Assembly (NCBI GenBank): GCA_905221605.1
Contig: CAJNDS010000021.1
Span: forward strand, 151,001-215,000
Origin: Symbiodinium natans
Taxonomy: Eukaryota > Sar > Dinophyceae > Suessiales > Symbiodiniaceae
DNA length: 64,000 nucleotides
Reading direction: 5' to 3'
Positions within the stretch are counted from its first letter, which is position 1. The number at the start of each line of letters is the position of its first letter. A program made the translations under genes and the position numbers. Shown piece by piece: positions 30,412-42,355 of the stretch. Below the pieces are notes generated by a model. The model was not told the origin of the DNA, made no database searches, and worked only from the letters and a program-made list of their open reading frames with translations.

Positions 30412-31261
30412 ACTCGACCCTACAATCATCTACTTCCAACATAAGCAAGTTGATGGTCACTGTAGGGAACGTCTTGGATAAGGCACCCCAGGGGTACTGA
30501 ACACGATGATTCTCTGAGATAGTTCGTAGGATGCTCTGGAAATTTGTCTGTTGCACTCCAGGGAGACTCTGTGGCACACTTTGTGCGATATTCTGGGAGT
30601 TGTGTTCCAGGGCTACTCGGGTTCTTTAGCAGTAGGCCAGGGATGCGCCACCAAGTGCTCAGCAGCCTCCCCGGGTTGGACCTATCTCCTGGGTGGGCAC
30701 TTCTGAGGAGAGCAGGAGATCTTTAGGTGAGCTGAGCTAAAAGGACGACGAACAACAGCCCGCAATCAAGGGTGAGGAGCAACTAAGCGCCCTCACGTTC
30801 CCCAAAAGACCCAACTTGAAGGTTGCTGAGTAGTTGCAAGAAAAGATGTGAGCAAGGAGAGCTATACCGTACCAAAAAAACAAAGCCCGGAAAGACCCCA
30901 AAAGGCCGTGGTGCTGTTGTGAGGCTTGTGCTACGAACAAGCAGTGGCCTCCCAAGAGAAACGGAGCGTGGAGCCTGAGCATGAGCTTCGCGTCCTGATC
31001 CCAGCTCTGACTCCTCCCACGTTATCCCGATAGAGCCTAGGGTTCGGAGCTTAGGCATTTTGGCTTAGAATTTTGGGATTTGTTGGGGCTACTGTAGTGC
31101 TTACTGGCTTAGGGGTTTGGGAGGGCAGGGGGTACCTCTCATAGTTTGTTCAATCCCCTCATACAAACCCAAGAAGCACAACTTACTGGCAACCCACAAG
31201 CCCTAAACGCTAAACCCTATAATACTATAGCAAAGGTTGCCGCAGATTTCGAAGTCCCCGG

Positions 31262-31700
31262 AGAGCACGGAGTGCCACGTTGGATGCACTTGATCCTGAA
31301 CTGGGTACCTGCTGGTTTCAGACTTTGGCTTCAGGCCTTGAATATGGTCGAAGAACGCCTGATGCGATGTGTTGGGTGCTTCAGGTGTGTCAGCAGCTCA
31401 GTGGCACGATGCTCGGCGCGTCGCCGAGGTCTAAGCCTTCCCAGGCAAGAGTCTGGCGTGGGCCAGAAGACCTCGTCGGCGATCTGGTCGCACTGGGTTT
31501 CAGCGTTGTGCCACGGCATGTATGCTGGAGATCCTCCTCAGTAGAGCAGTCAGCTGTTGCAAAAAAAGAGGTTCTCGAAGCCCTCAACACCAAGCCCCGC
31601 CTTGTTGAAGTGACGTATTTGCGTGTCAGGGCATCCTCCGTCAGCAAACCTCGCAGTTGTCGCTCCTCGGATGCACTTGCCATGGATTCCCGTTACTCTG
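31262..31700 (+). CDS. Possible exons, unknown
   Basis: The + frame at 31280 reads LDPELGTCWFQTLASGLEYG followed by RRTPDAMCWVLQVCQQLSG, with a second plausible block KKEVLEALNTKPRLVEVTYL. Antisense ORFs overlap. A CCCTAAA tract starts at 31717. No domain recognised. Confidence 0.25.
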
Positions 31701-32714
31701 CAAGAAAGATTTCCAACCCTAAGCCCTAAACCCTAAACCCTAAGACCGGCTGAGGGTTCTGGATGAACTCAGGATGGATGTGGAGACAGGCACGGGAAGC
31801 GCATAGTGAGATGGCTTGAATTTCAGTCAATGGCTCACTTCGGTGACCGCAGCGAGGAAGTTCCTATCTTGACATGACTCCATGACCCCCAGTTCGGCAC
31901 TGCATCTTGCCCGACCTTACAATCCCGAGCTTGGCAACCGTGCCTGGAACCAGCCGATTCGGTGGCAATCCCAAAATTACCGCCGGCCGCCAGATGAAAG
32001 CATCGCAAAGTTGCAGGGCCATCGACTTCAACAGGCGCATCGTAAGACGGCTGTAGCTTGAAGGTTTGGCCCAAGGGGTTGAGCTTGGGGAGTGCTCTTG
32101 CTCGCATCTACAACCCATGAAAAGAGTTTGACCACTGGGCCCTCGGGTCATGCGGCGATTCTTCAGGGTGCGAGGTCCGTGGGATTCCGTGGGAGGTGAG
32201 CGTAGTCAGAGCCTTCGCCTTCTCTGTTTGGTTTTCGGCGGCCAGGGTCGCTTCAGTCGCCTTCTGTTAGTTTCATTCTTGGTTCGCCCCCGTGCTGCGT
32301 TCAGATCCCTTCGTTCCTGCCGCCCGGCCCTGCCGTGCCCTTGCGCGACTTGCCAAATGTCTTACAGGTGTTTCGTGCTTTGCAAGGTTTCCTTGTGGCC
32401 TCCTGGGCCGCGGTCGCTTGGCGGCCCTGTGCTGCATTCACTTCTCCTAGGCAGGTCTAGGGAGGAGATGCTGTGCGATACTGTCCTATACTGTCTGGTT
32501 TCACCTGCTGTGGTGCCACCCTACCTTTGCGGTACGCCGGTGCTCCCCCGTGGCACCCCGGCACCAACCTGAACTTCTGGGCCTTTGGGGCAAACCACTT
32601 GATCCCATCTCTTTGATCTTTGGCATCCGTCATAGGTCTGTTCTTCTTGCCGTTGCCGGAACGAAGTCTTGGTGCCGTGGGGCTGTGGGATGCCTACATC
32701 TCGGCCTGCCGTCT

Positions 32715-33017
32715 CGTTTGCGCGTTGGCATTCGTGACCACTTCTACAAGATCCTGCAACAGCAGCTTGATCTTCTGACTGAACGGTTGGAAATTTCTCG
32801 CAACGCCAGATAGAGGTCGTCAGGGAAAAGTGAGGTGGCCATGCCGAAGCAGGTCTATGTGCTTGCGCGGGGCGCGCGCGGCACGCAACATCTTCCGGGG
32901 CGCTGTGCGGATATATCAGTACACAAAGGGAGGTCAAGGAGGCTGTCGAGCAAATGCGGTTGGCCTGCTTGATGGAGTTGGGGCGGAAGTCAGGGAAGCT
33001 TGCATCAGAACTGTAGG
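32715..33017 (+). CDS. Possible helical exons, unknown
   Basis: Two short helical frames lie close together: RDHFYKILQQQLDLLTERLE followed by ISRNAR (stop 32811), and EVKEAVEQMRLACLMELGRK followed by SGKLASEL (stop 33015-33017). Both are amphipathic and may be consecutive exons in different phases. A (CTCTC)n tract lies at 33163-33210. Confidence 0.35.
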
Positions 33018-33605
33018 CGAGAAGTCGGGAGCTGCAGAAATTGGGCCTCTAGTGGGGCGGCTTGGAGCCAGATAATTTTCGGCGCTGAAGGGCTACTGGA
33101 CGTGGCTCCAGAGCAGACCCTGAGGTTCACGCTGAGCCGCTGTGCAGCACGCCACATTCTCTGTCTCCCCCTCTCTCCCTCTCTCGCCCCTGGGCCCTCT
33201 CTCTCGCCCCAGACAACTCGAACGCCCCAAACCTACATCTAAGCAACTCGATACACACTGCAAATTATCTGTGATTGAAAATTGGGCACACCAGGCACAT
33301 TCTGCGGGATTCGCTGGGATTGGCCGCTCACTTTGCGGGACTCTTTGGAACCTTGCGGGCTTCTTTGGAGGTTGATGCGGGCCAGGAGGTCCGGCCGAGG
33401 CGAACCGCTAAGTTAAAACCTGACAACCCCCACACAAATCAAGAGCACCAGGCCAAGAACGGAACATCTCTGTTTGGGCCTGACCAGCCCATACACTTTG
33501 CAATACAAACAGGTGTAAAGCCACGCAAAGTTGCATCGAAAGCAGTCTAAAGCAAGATTTCGGTAATTACTCTAAGTATTTTCAATATTATTAATCATTA
33601 TTAGT

Positions 33606-33745
33606 ATGATTACTAAACTAAATATTGTTAACAATGCTATGAACATGATGAAGGTGCTGGAGCCGATCGTGGCGGAGTTCCCTGAGCTGCAGGAGTTGCA
33701 TGCCATCCGGGATGCTTCCAAGCTCCCGAGGACCTGTTTGGGACG
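33606..33745 (+). CDS. Probable exon, unknown
   Basis: The frame reads ITKLNIVNNAMNMMKVLEPI followed by VAEFPELQELHAIRDASKLP, an amphipathic helical segment. A likely donor is GGACCTGTTTG or nearby. AT-rich sequence with TATTATTAATCATTATTAGT precedes it. Confidence 0.45.
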
Positions 33746-34162
33746 GGGCTGGGTCATGCCTACGCGTTCAGTGGCTTATAGAGTGGTAGGGTTTAGGTGC
33801 TTGTTCTGTGAAATTTCAGCCGTCTGTGCATTCAGTGGAGGGTCCTCTGAGTTTGCTTGCCAGACAGGCTAGTTCAAGGAGCCCACCGTGCGCGAGCGCC
33901 GGTATTTTCACGAATTTCTTGGGAAAGGGTCCGTTGAATTCAGCGGCGTCAGGATGGAATCCCCAGCCGCGCCAGTAGAGTCGAACCAGCGGCGGACGCA
34001 GAGGCAGAATCTGTTCAGGCTGAGGTCTGTGATCCATACAAGCCGAAGCCCGAAAACCCGTGCTGCCACCCAGAAATGTTGCACTCCATTGTGCTCCTTT
34101 GTATCGGAAGAGGCTCCTGCCAGCACAGGAGAAAGACAGCCATCGAATTTGACAGGCAACAA

Positions 34163-34318
34163 TCATGGGTTGCCCTACTACCCCCCCTCTAGACTACCCT
34201 AGGTTCCCACCATCAATTAGGGCTGTTGAGGGACAGTAATAAAGCCTACCTAAGGTTGATTAGGATGATTTCAAGAGGGGAACCTAGGGGGGGGGGGTAG
34301 TATAGAGGCAAACCCATG
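34163..34318. mobile_element. Introner-like hairpin, family C (copy 1)
   Basis: Arms CATGGGTTGCCCTACTACCC and GGGTAGTATAGAGGCAAACC then CATG. Next to the arms lie CCCTAGGTTCCC and GGGGAACCTAGGGG. Inner sequence has AGGGCTGTTGAGGG as in other family-C copies (AAGGCTGTT at 56.07, 58.11 and 58.21 kb). Confidence 0.7.
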
Positions 34319-34679
34319 AAACGAAAGCCGGAAACCGAAAAGGACTGCGGAGGACATCTCCTTGAGCACCCGGCTATGCTGGCGTTTCAAGGCGCATGCC
34401 CCTCCAAGACGGCGCAGCCTGGAGCTCTGGCTTAGGGGGTGTTAGGGGGTTTTAAGGGGTTTTTCAGGGGGTTTTAGGGGTTTTGGGTGGTTTTAAAGGG
34501 GTTCTAGGGGGTTGAGGGCTTTGGGAGTTTAGGAACGACTTGATGTTCGAGGGTCGCATGACATGAGGAAGCCTTAGGAAACCGCTATAAACCAGTTTCT
34601 TACCACAACTGCGACCTGGGGGGGGGGGAGGGATTCAGTTGTGAACGCTTGCTAGGACACCGTTTGCTCTTCCAAACCG

Positions 34680-34812
34680 ATGCTGCAACTCTCCGACCAG
34701 CTCTCGTACCGGTATCGCCAGTACCTTCTGTCTCCGATGGGCCGCACACGTCTCGCCTGGGACTTCCTCGCAGTGCTATTCATCTGTACGGAGATGATCA
34801 CCATGCCTCTCC
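34680..34812 (+). CDS. CNG-type ion channel, exon with S1
   Basis: The frame ends ...LLSPMGRTRLAWDFLAVLFI followed by CTEMITMPLR, which fits the 'hP.s..R..WD......l.y..i..P' start of CNG/HCN/KCNH-family channels (S1). Earlier residues QLSYRYRQ are basic. The acceptor may be CCGACCAG at 34700, or the exon may begin further left. It ends CTCTCC|GTACCT, and the intron that follows is an introner. Protein role by family: a tetrameric plasma-membrane cation channel gated by voltage and/or cyclic nucleotides. Confidence 0.7.
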
Positions 34813-34910
34813 GTACCTGGGTTGTGCTTTGGGATATGTTTTGGTTTCCCTTCTTTCCTAAGGGAACCTACACAAAACATAATTTTCAAAGGGCTTAAAG
34901 CACAACCCAG
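34813..34910 (+). mobile_element. Introner forming a whole 98-nt intron of the channel gene
   Basis: Arms GTACCTGGGTTGTGCTTT (34813-34830) and AAAGCACAACCCAGGTAC (34897-34914) are perfect inverted repeats. The GTACC at each end behaves as a target-site duplication. GT at 34813 and AG at 34909-34910 splice CTCTCC to GTACCTTCGAC, giving P-L-R-T-F-D in frame; equivalently, removing the element plus one GTACC restores the uninterrupted gene. Confidence 0.85.
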
Positions 34911-34971
34911 GTACCTTCGACGCCAGCTTGAGGCGCGTGGAGTTGAGCGTGGGACTGCTAATGCTCCTTGG
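34911..34971 (+). CDS. CNG-type ion channel, S1-S2 linker exon
   Basis: The frame continues from exon 1 as RTFDASLRRVELSVGLLMLL then G. It ends CTTGG|GATCCG, apparently a GA donor. With that site the next exon follows in phase (MLLG + FWQLDIL). GT alternatives in the exon break the frame. GA-AG introns are known in dinoflagellates. Confidence 0.6.
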
Positions 34972-35064
34972 GATCCGCCTGAGCCTGACCTCTTCATCCT
35001 AAGCTCGTTGAGTCATTTGAGTCATAGGCCGGCAACGCCCAACTTACCTCGTGTCTCCGGCAAG

Positions 35065-35182
35065 GTTTTGGCAATTGGATATCCTCATGCGTTTCATTTC
35101 GAGCTTCTACAAAGATGGGAAGTTGGTGCAGAACCACCGGACAATCTTATTCTCATATGCGCGCGGGTGGCTGACTTTCGAT
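35065..35182 (+). CDS. CNG-type ion channel, S2-S3 exon
   Basis: The frame reads FWQLDILMRFISSFYKDGKL followed by VQNHRTILFSYARGWLTFDV. This is the classic S2 Asp helix, the 'y.dG.lv.....I...Y...W...D' linker and the start of S3 in HCN/KCNH/CNG channels. Donor GAT|GTGAGA at 35183; the acceptor is CCGGCAAG at 35064. This is the most diagnostic exon besides the pore. Confidence 0.75.
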
Positions 35183-35267
35183 GTGAGACTCGGCAAACCT
35201 CATTGCAACCGCTGCTCCTCCACGTAAACGGCCCATTCTGTCGCCTCCTCCCTCAGCTGACACGCAG

Positions 35268-35329
35268 CTGAGGACTTTTGTCCTCATCGATTGGCTCGTG
35301 CTGCTGGACCTATTCTTGGAGAAGGAGTG
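35268..35329 (+). CDS. CNG-type ion channel, S3 exon
   Basis: After GACACGCAG, a phase-0 join gives WLTFD + LRTFVLIDWLVLLDLFLEK, completing S3 with its conserved acidic positions. The intron before it is 85 nt, GT-AG. The donor is probably GA or GT around 35330-35333. Confidence 0.6.
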
Positions 35330-35410
35330 AAAGAGATGCACCTCCCGAGCAGGATGAATGAACCCTAAACGGCCCCAAAACCTGCAGAGCTTTCAAGTTG
35401 TACTGTCGAG

Positions 35411-35499
35411 GATGCATTGTACTTTGCACAATGTGGCCTGCGCCTTGTGCGCCTCGCGCGCCTGAATTCCTTGACGGAGCCTATGATGCTGAGACTCAC
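35411..35499 (+). CDS. CNG-type ion channel, S4 exon
   Basis: The frame reads DALYFAQCGLRLVRLARLNS followed by LTEPMMLRL. The LRLVRLARLNS stretch has Arg every third residue with hydrophobics between, as in an S4 voltage sensor, though with only three regularly spaced Arg. The donor AC|GTGGCC is at 35500, phase 2. Confidence 0.6.
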
Positions 35500-35609
35500 G
35501 TGGCCAGTCGTTCAACAGAAAGTTTCGACCCATCGTGCCTCTTGTTTGTTGTGCAGCAGGGGCTTGTGGGCGCTTCAGCCCGAAACCAGCCAAACCAGCC
35601 TGCACTCAG

Positions 35610-35665
35610 GGAGCAAGCTGTGATCGCTGTCGCAAAGATTGCACAGATCTCCATGCAAGTGCTGT
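35610..35665 (+). CDS. CNG-type ion channel, S5 exon
   Basis: After CACTCAG, the phase-2 join gives LRLT + EQAVIAVAKIAQISMQVL. It ends CTGT|GTCTTG and joins in phase 1 to the pore exon (C + RLDAEHGW). Short hydrophobic S5-like segment. Confidence 0.55.
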
Positions 35666-36240
35666 GTCTTGGCTAGGCCACAGTACAGGAGTTTGTAGCT
35701 GAGTCTCACGCGTTCCGACCAAGGAGCTGGAGGTGTGCCAGCCATAAATATATAAAACTTGCACTATATGAATTATCAATCCTTCCAAATAAACGGAGAT
35801 CCCTGCTCCGGAGGCTCGTTCGCCATCTGATGGCGAGCGCTTGGTTTCATATCGGCGCCTGCGGCTGCAACTTTCAGTAGTTAGGGGCTGCTTGAGGCTG
35901 GATAGAAGAGAGAGTAGGTGTCAGGGGGACTGATTTCGACGAGGGAGGATGTCGATGAGCGCACATCGTCGGTTTTGTCTTGTGATGTCCACGGTGGCTG
36001 TCAAGGGTCTAGTCACTTAGATGCACGAATTCCCATCACGGAAACTGTCGGGGATGATCTTCACCAATGTGTCGGCGCCTTGATGCACGGACGTGAACAC
36101 TCTGCAGTCAGCTGGAACACTCCTTGATGAGGATCCTCTGTGAAGGCAAGTTTAGCTTGTGCAGGGACCCCCCACCCCTCCCCTGCGAGGGACAAAAGGC
36201 ATCCAGGTGTTTTGACGCACGCCTCGCTCTCGAAGCCCAG

Positions 36241-36488
36241 GCCGCTTAGATGCGGAGCATGGCTGGGTGGCCAAAGCTGACCTGAGCATGACCTCGGTTT
36301 GGTACAAGTACACGACTTCACTTCACTGGATGTATTGCCAACTCGGGTTTGGAGGAACAGAGATTGAACCTGGTACAACTGCGGAACGTGTCTTTGGCAT
36401 TGTCGTGGCTTTGGAGGGCCTTGCAATTTTTTCAACTCTCCTGGTCACCATCACCACCCACACGACGCTGTTGACCAAGTCTGCCGAG
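36241..36488 (+). CDS. CNG-type ion channel, pore and S6 exon
   Basis: The frame reads DAEHGWVAKADLSMTSVWYK, then the pore helix and filter region YTTSLHWMYCQLGFGGTEIE, then PGTTAERVFGIVVALEGLAI and the S6 segment FSTLLVTITTHTTLLTK. The order 'Y..SlhW......G...i.P....Er.f.i......l..fs..v..it' is the CNG/HCN/KCNH pore-S6 signature. The filter position holds L-G-F-G-G rather than G-Y-G, so potassium selectivity should not be assumed. The 3' end is probably a GA donor after S-A-E. Confidence 0.8.
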
Positions 36489-36551
36489 GACATACAGCTC
36501 ACACAAACATGAGTCAAAGCTCTGCAAGCCCCGGTGTTTTTTTTGGTTCAG

Positions 36552-36656
36552 GAGCGGCGGCACAAGTTTCAAAAGCTGGGGCAATTCTTGAGCTCCCTCC
36601 ATGTGGAGCCGGAGCTTGTCTTGAGAATTACTTGCTTCTTGCAGCACGCCTTTGCG
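36552..36656 (+). CDS. CNG-type ion channel, C-linker exon
   Basis: After an excellent acceptor (TTTTTTTTGGTTCAG) the frame reads ERRHKFQKLGQFLSSLHVEP followed by ELVLRITCFLQHAFA. It matches the C-linker helices A'-B' ('..kl..l..yl....v...l..ri..y..h'). Likely donor GCG|GTCAAA at 36657. Confidence 0.7.
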
Positions 36657-37819
36657 GTCAAAGAGAGGGCCCCTTGCCTTGGAAAGCTTTGAAAGATGTG
36701 AGTCGGGGGAGGGTGAGCAGGGTTTTAGGGGGAGGGCGTGTTTTGACTCCCTTTTTTTGCTTATTTTTTTTGAGGCCGCCCTATCTCCTAGCCGGCCGTG
36801 GTCCCTCGGTCCTACGGTCCACAACCTTGTTAAGTCCCAGATCCCCAAAGACACAAATGTAGAATGAACAACAGGTCAGCTGAATCATTTTGACAGCTGA
36901 CTGAATGCAACAATGCAATTGCTCAAGCTGGCCTGGATTGGCAGGACGGCAATGAGATGACAAAAGCATTGCCTGTGTGCTTGCTGAATAAGACAGACTG
37001 TCGATTGTTGGGCAGGTCGGTACTGAGTACCTCGATTGTCCTCTCGAATTTTACATGGTCGCCCTCTAGAGAAGAATGGATTCCGGAGTGAGAGGAATCG
37101 GCACAGAGATCAAGTTTTGTTTCCTCCTCCAGTGCACCATGGTGAACTGGAGAAATGGGAGGACTGGTGATGGCTGCTGAACAAAGTATGTAGGACTGCA
37201 CAAGCATGTTGCGAAGCAGCTAATGGACGACGTAGAAGGCATACAACGCAGTGTCTTATGCCAGAGTTTCTAGTAGGGTTGAAGCCACAACGGAAACTGC
37301 AAAACAACAACCAGGTCATGCATAACAGCCTTTTGGTTTTGCATTGTTCTGGGTCTGGGTGAGGGTGCCCAGGACGAGGCATCCGGTTTGTGTCCTGTTC
37401 TTTTGGGGCTTTGCAGGGCAAACGATGTGCAATTTGGCTGCGAATGTGGCAAGAAAGACCCAAATCGTACGTCGTTTGGTTTTGGGGGGCTTATTTGAGC
37501 CTGGGGGGGGGGTGTTTTTCGGGGCTTTGCAGGGCAAACGACGTGCAATTTCTGCCAATGTGGAAAGAGAGAGAGAGCCAAATCGGACGTCCTTTGGTTT
37601 TTGGGGGGCTTTTTGAGCCTGGGGGGGGGGCTCTTTTTTGGGGCTTTGCAGAGCAAAACGACGTGCAATTTGGCTGTAAATGTGGAAAGAAAGACCCATG
37701 TCGTACGTCGTTTGGTTCTTGGGGGGCTTATTTGAGCCTTGGGGGGGGGGGGGGGATCGTGATTCCCAAAGAGGGCTCCGGACAATCTTACAACTCCGCC
37801 CGCAAGTGCTCAAAACAAG
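36657..37819 (+). other. Channel-gene intron with 117-bp tandem repeat
   Basis: No coding is seen. At 37405-37755 there are three copies of a unit of about 117 bp beginning GGGGCTTTGCAGGGCAAACG and ending TTATTTGAGCCTGGGGGGGG, differing by a few substitutions. Confidence 0.6.
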
Positions 37820-37950
37820 ACTTTGAACCTTGCTGAGGAAGTGTTGGATGAAGAGGTGCCGCTCTTGGAATTGCTTTCCAAGCCTCTGCGGTCCGAGCTC
37901 CAGTGCGCGCGCTTCGAGCACCACCTCCGTGGCCATTTGGACCCCTTGAA
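37820..37950 (+). CDS. CNG-type ion channel, start of cNMP-binding region
   Basis: The frame reads TLNLAEEVLDEEVPLLELLS followed by KPLRSELQCARFEHHLRGHL. This fits the end of the C-linker and first helix of the cyclic-nucleotide-binding domain ('ll..LP..Lr.eL........l..h'). Acceptors are AACAAG (37819) or GCTGAG (37837). The exon probably ends near D-P-L-N. Confidence 0.6.
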
Positions 37951-37984
37951 TCTGCAGATGTAGAGTTCAGGGGCTTGCAAGGGT

Positions 37985-38135
37985 ATAGGAGTTGAGGAAC
38001 CTTAAACCTTGTAAACCTTCTAAACCTTATCAACCTTATAAACCTTATAAACCTCACAAACCTTACAAACCTTATAAACCTTACAAACCTTACAAACCTT
38101 ATAAACCTTACAACCCTTACAAACCTTACACCCTA
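37985..38135 (-). repeat. AACCTTATA/AACCTTACA minisatellite
   Basis: About 17 units of nonamers AACCTTATA and AACCTTACA, in an intron of the channel gene. Confidence 0.9.
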
Positions 38136-38140
38136 AGCAG

Positions 38141-38228
38141 CCTCCTGACGTGAGGCTTGTCCTTCGTCACATGCACAAATCGACTCGCGGAGTCGTCAAG
38201 GCGGCTGGCCACGGGGATGCAGCAAAGG
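38141..38228 (+). CDS. Possible cNMP-binding-domain exon of the channel
   Basis: After CCTAAGCAG the frame reads PPDVRLVLRHMHKSTRGVVK followed by AAGHGDAAKD. It could be the 'lr.l........a..Gd' segment of the domain. It fits in place but not strongly in sequence. Confidence 0.25.
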
Positions 38229-38254
38229 ACCCCCCCCCCCCTTCATATAAGGTT

Positions 38255-38337
38255 TAGGGTTTAGGGCTTAGGGTTTGGGGTTTGGGGTTTAGGGTTTAGG
38301 GTTTGGGGTTTGGGGTTTAGGGTTTAGGGTTTAGGGT
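38255..38337 (+). repeat. Telomeric array
   Basis: TTTAGGG with TTTGGGG variants; directly followed by the family-E hairpin. Confidence 0.93.
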
Positions 38338-38440
38338 CAGTTCTCCAAATTATGGTCCGTTTTTAAGGGTACCCTGAATGAGAGGGGCCGCCTTATAATA
38401 AGCACCCCAAAAAGGACCGTAATTTAGAGAAATTGCCATG
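38338..38440. mobile_element. Introner-like hairpin, family E (copy 2)
   Basis: Arms TTCTCCAAATTATGGTCCGT and AGGACCGTAATTTAGAGAA, inner AAGGGTACCCTGAATGAG / GGGGCCGCCTTATAATAAGC. It lies inside the channel gene, between a telomeric array and the CA microsatellite. Confidence 0.65.
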
Positions 38441-38811
38441 TAACGTTGTGCTGTTGCAAAGCCACAGGAAGACGATTACACTATTATATGACACATGATA
38501 TAGCATCGCATAACATCTTACACTGCCACAACATATCATATCACATCACGGGGTCACGCAATGTCATGCCTTGTTCCACAATACCGCAGAATATCGTAAA
38601 ACGTCATACAATATCTTATAAGCAAAATACCATACAATGTCTCACAATATCATGAATTAAATATTCAGAGAATGTCATAGAATATCATTTCGAGGGCATT
38701 GATTATTCGTATTCGGTATGTCGCAGCTCTTCGTTCGCAAGTCGTCTGTCTGATTTCCCACATCACTATGTGGAGGTCTTGTTTTTCTTGGCTGCCCCCG
38801 CCCGCCACCTC

Positions 38812-40475
<1,664 letters not shown>

Positions 40476-40744
40476 GCTCACAGGACGAATCCTGTTAGTT
40501 AGAGGTTACATTTGATGGTGAGATGTTGTGGTGGGTTTGGGTCCAGTCCACCGATATTTTTGAGGCATGCCAGTTACATACACAGATGTCCAGGCACTGC
40601 CAAGGGCAGGTACGTTGCATGACTGCATTGCTTGGTTCTTCGTTGGCGGATGCCAGGCAATGAGTCCATCCGCCCCCTGCTGAAAAGGAATGAAATGAGT
40701 TAGCTCTTTGCTATCAGAGTGGTACCCACAAACACACACCACCG

Positions 40745-41140
40745 CCCACCCGCCCGCAACGCACACACGCACAGGCACGCGCAGGCACGCGCAGGCACGC
40801 GCAGGCACGCGCAGGCACGCGCAGGCACGCACAGGCACGCATGGGCACGCATAGGCACGCACAGGCACGCACAGGCGCCCGCAGGCGCCCGCAGGCACGC
40901 GCAGGCACGCCCAGACACGCACAGACACGTGCAAACACGCGCAGACAGACACACAGAGACACACAGAGACACACAGAGACACACAGAGACACACAGAGAC
41001 ACACAGAGACACACAGAGACACACAGAGACACACAGAGACACACAGAGACACACAGAGACACACACACACACACAGACAGAGACACACACACACACACAC
41101 AAAGACACGCACACACACACACACACAGACAGACACAGAC
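40745..41140. repeat. CA-rich compound microsatellite, part 2
   Basis: GCAGGCACGC decamers (40780-40910), GACACACAGA decamers (40945-41055), then CA-rich repeat. A non-repeat segment of about 270 bp (40476-40745) separates it from part 1. Confidence 0.95.
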
Positions 41141-41159
41141 ACAAAAGTCTTCAGCTTAA

Positions 41160-42330
41160 GTCATCTTGCGTCCATTAGGATTCTAGATTCTAGAATGTCA
41201 AGGCACTCACCCAGCAGATCCTAATGTGGAACATCCCCACATGCGAGGATTCTGGCGATGAGTGACACGGTCTTTGAAGCCGGCACCATGGCGTCACAGG
41301 CGGGATAGAGGGCGAGGAGTCGATGTTGGCATCCGAAAGCCCCAGATGTTGCTGCTGACGCGACAGGTCTATTTCCCTTGCAATGGATCTCTCGCGTACA
41401 AGCTGGCGGGTTCGGACTTTGATGCCAAGGACCCTTGCACAAGATTGGTGATTCAGTTTGCTATTCGCGCTATAGTGGAGCACCCCAACCCCAGGGCTGG
41501 GAATGGTAGTGATAGGGCAATTGCTGGCGAAATCATGGAGGATTATTGAATCATGCTTGTAGTAGAGTGTTGTGATGATATCTTTTGTTGTTGGCATAAT
41601 TGCCATCCATTTCAGCGTCGTTGCTATGAACGTTGTTGTAATAATATGTAATAATCATTGCATGAGAGATGGCATCCATTTCAGCGTTGCATGCAAGAAG
41701 CTGATACTCAAGCATGTCTCCAGTTTCCTAGTTTGTACAAAGCATCGGGGTTAGGGGTGCCTAAAGGCGATTGGGGGTTTTAACATTGGGCTGGAGGGTA
41801 ACACGCTTGGGGATGGGGTCCCTCCTCCCACATTTCCAGTTGCCTTGCCGGCATCCCCTTTGTAGGGTTTCAGGTTTCGCATTCATCATGTCCTTCTAGG
41901 GCCCTATCCATGCTCGTCTTTGGCTTCGGGATTTGACACATCTTCTTCCCCTGTTGGGTTTAGGGTCTCGTCATGTCCCTTGAAGGTTTAATCTCTTCTA
42001 ACAGGTTGAGGGCAAGAGCCCTTAAAGGAAGTGACGGTCTTCTGTACAAGCCGCGAATCTTGTCACGAAGATGCCAGTGCACAGTTTCCCAGAGCGCGAA
42101 TCCACCTCGCCAGTGCGCGCACGAATCTTCCAGTGCGTGGATGGTGCGCGAATCCTAGCCTTGCTCCCTCACTTCAGATTCCTGGATAGACTGCTTTTCC
42201 CGGATTCATACATCGGGCGAAGGGTCGTAGTGCCAAGGATGCCTTCATTGTTGCCGAAATGGGCTTGTGGCATCTTGGTGGAAATCGGAACTTTTCTTTT
42301 GTTTTGGGCCTTGTGCCCGGCTTAGGGTTT
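41160..42330. other. Stretch without assigned exons, inside the channel locus
   Basis: One + ORF (41320-41549) contains a plausible block, QMLLLTRQVYFPCNGSLAYK then LAGSDFDAKDPCTRLVIQFA, that may be coding but does not match the missing cNMP-domain core. No other support. Confidence 0.35.
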
Positions 42331-42355
42331 GGGGTTGAGGGGATCGATCACTCAG

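Noticed and set aside
36690..37818. Arg/Pro- and Lys-rich minus-strand ORFs in the channel intron
   Set aside because: They follow the 117-bp tandem repeat and G runs; no splice or domain support.
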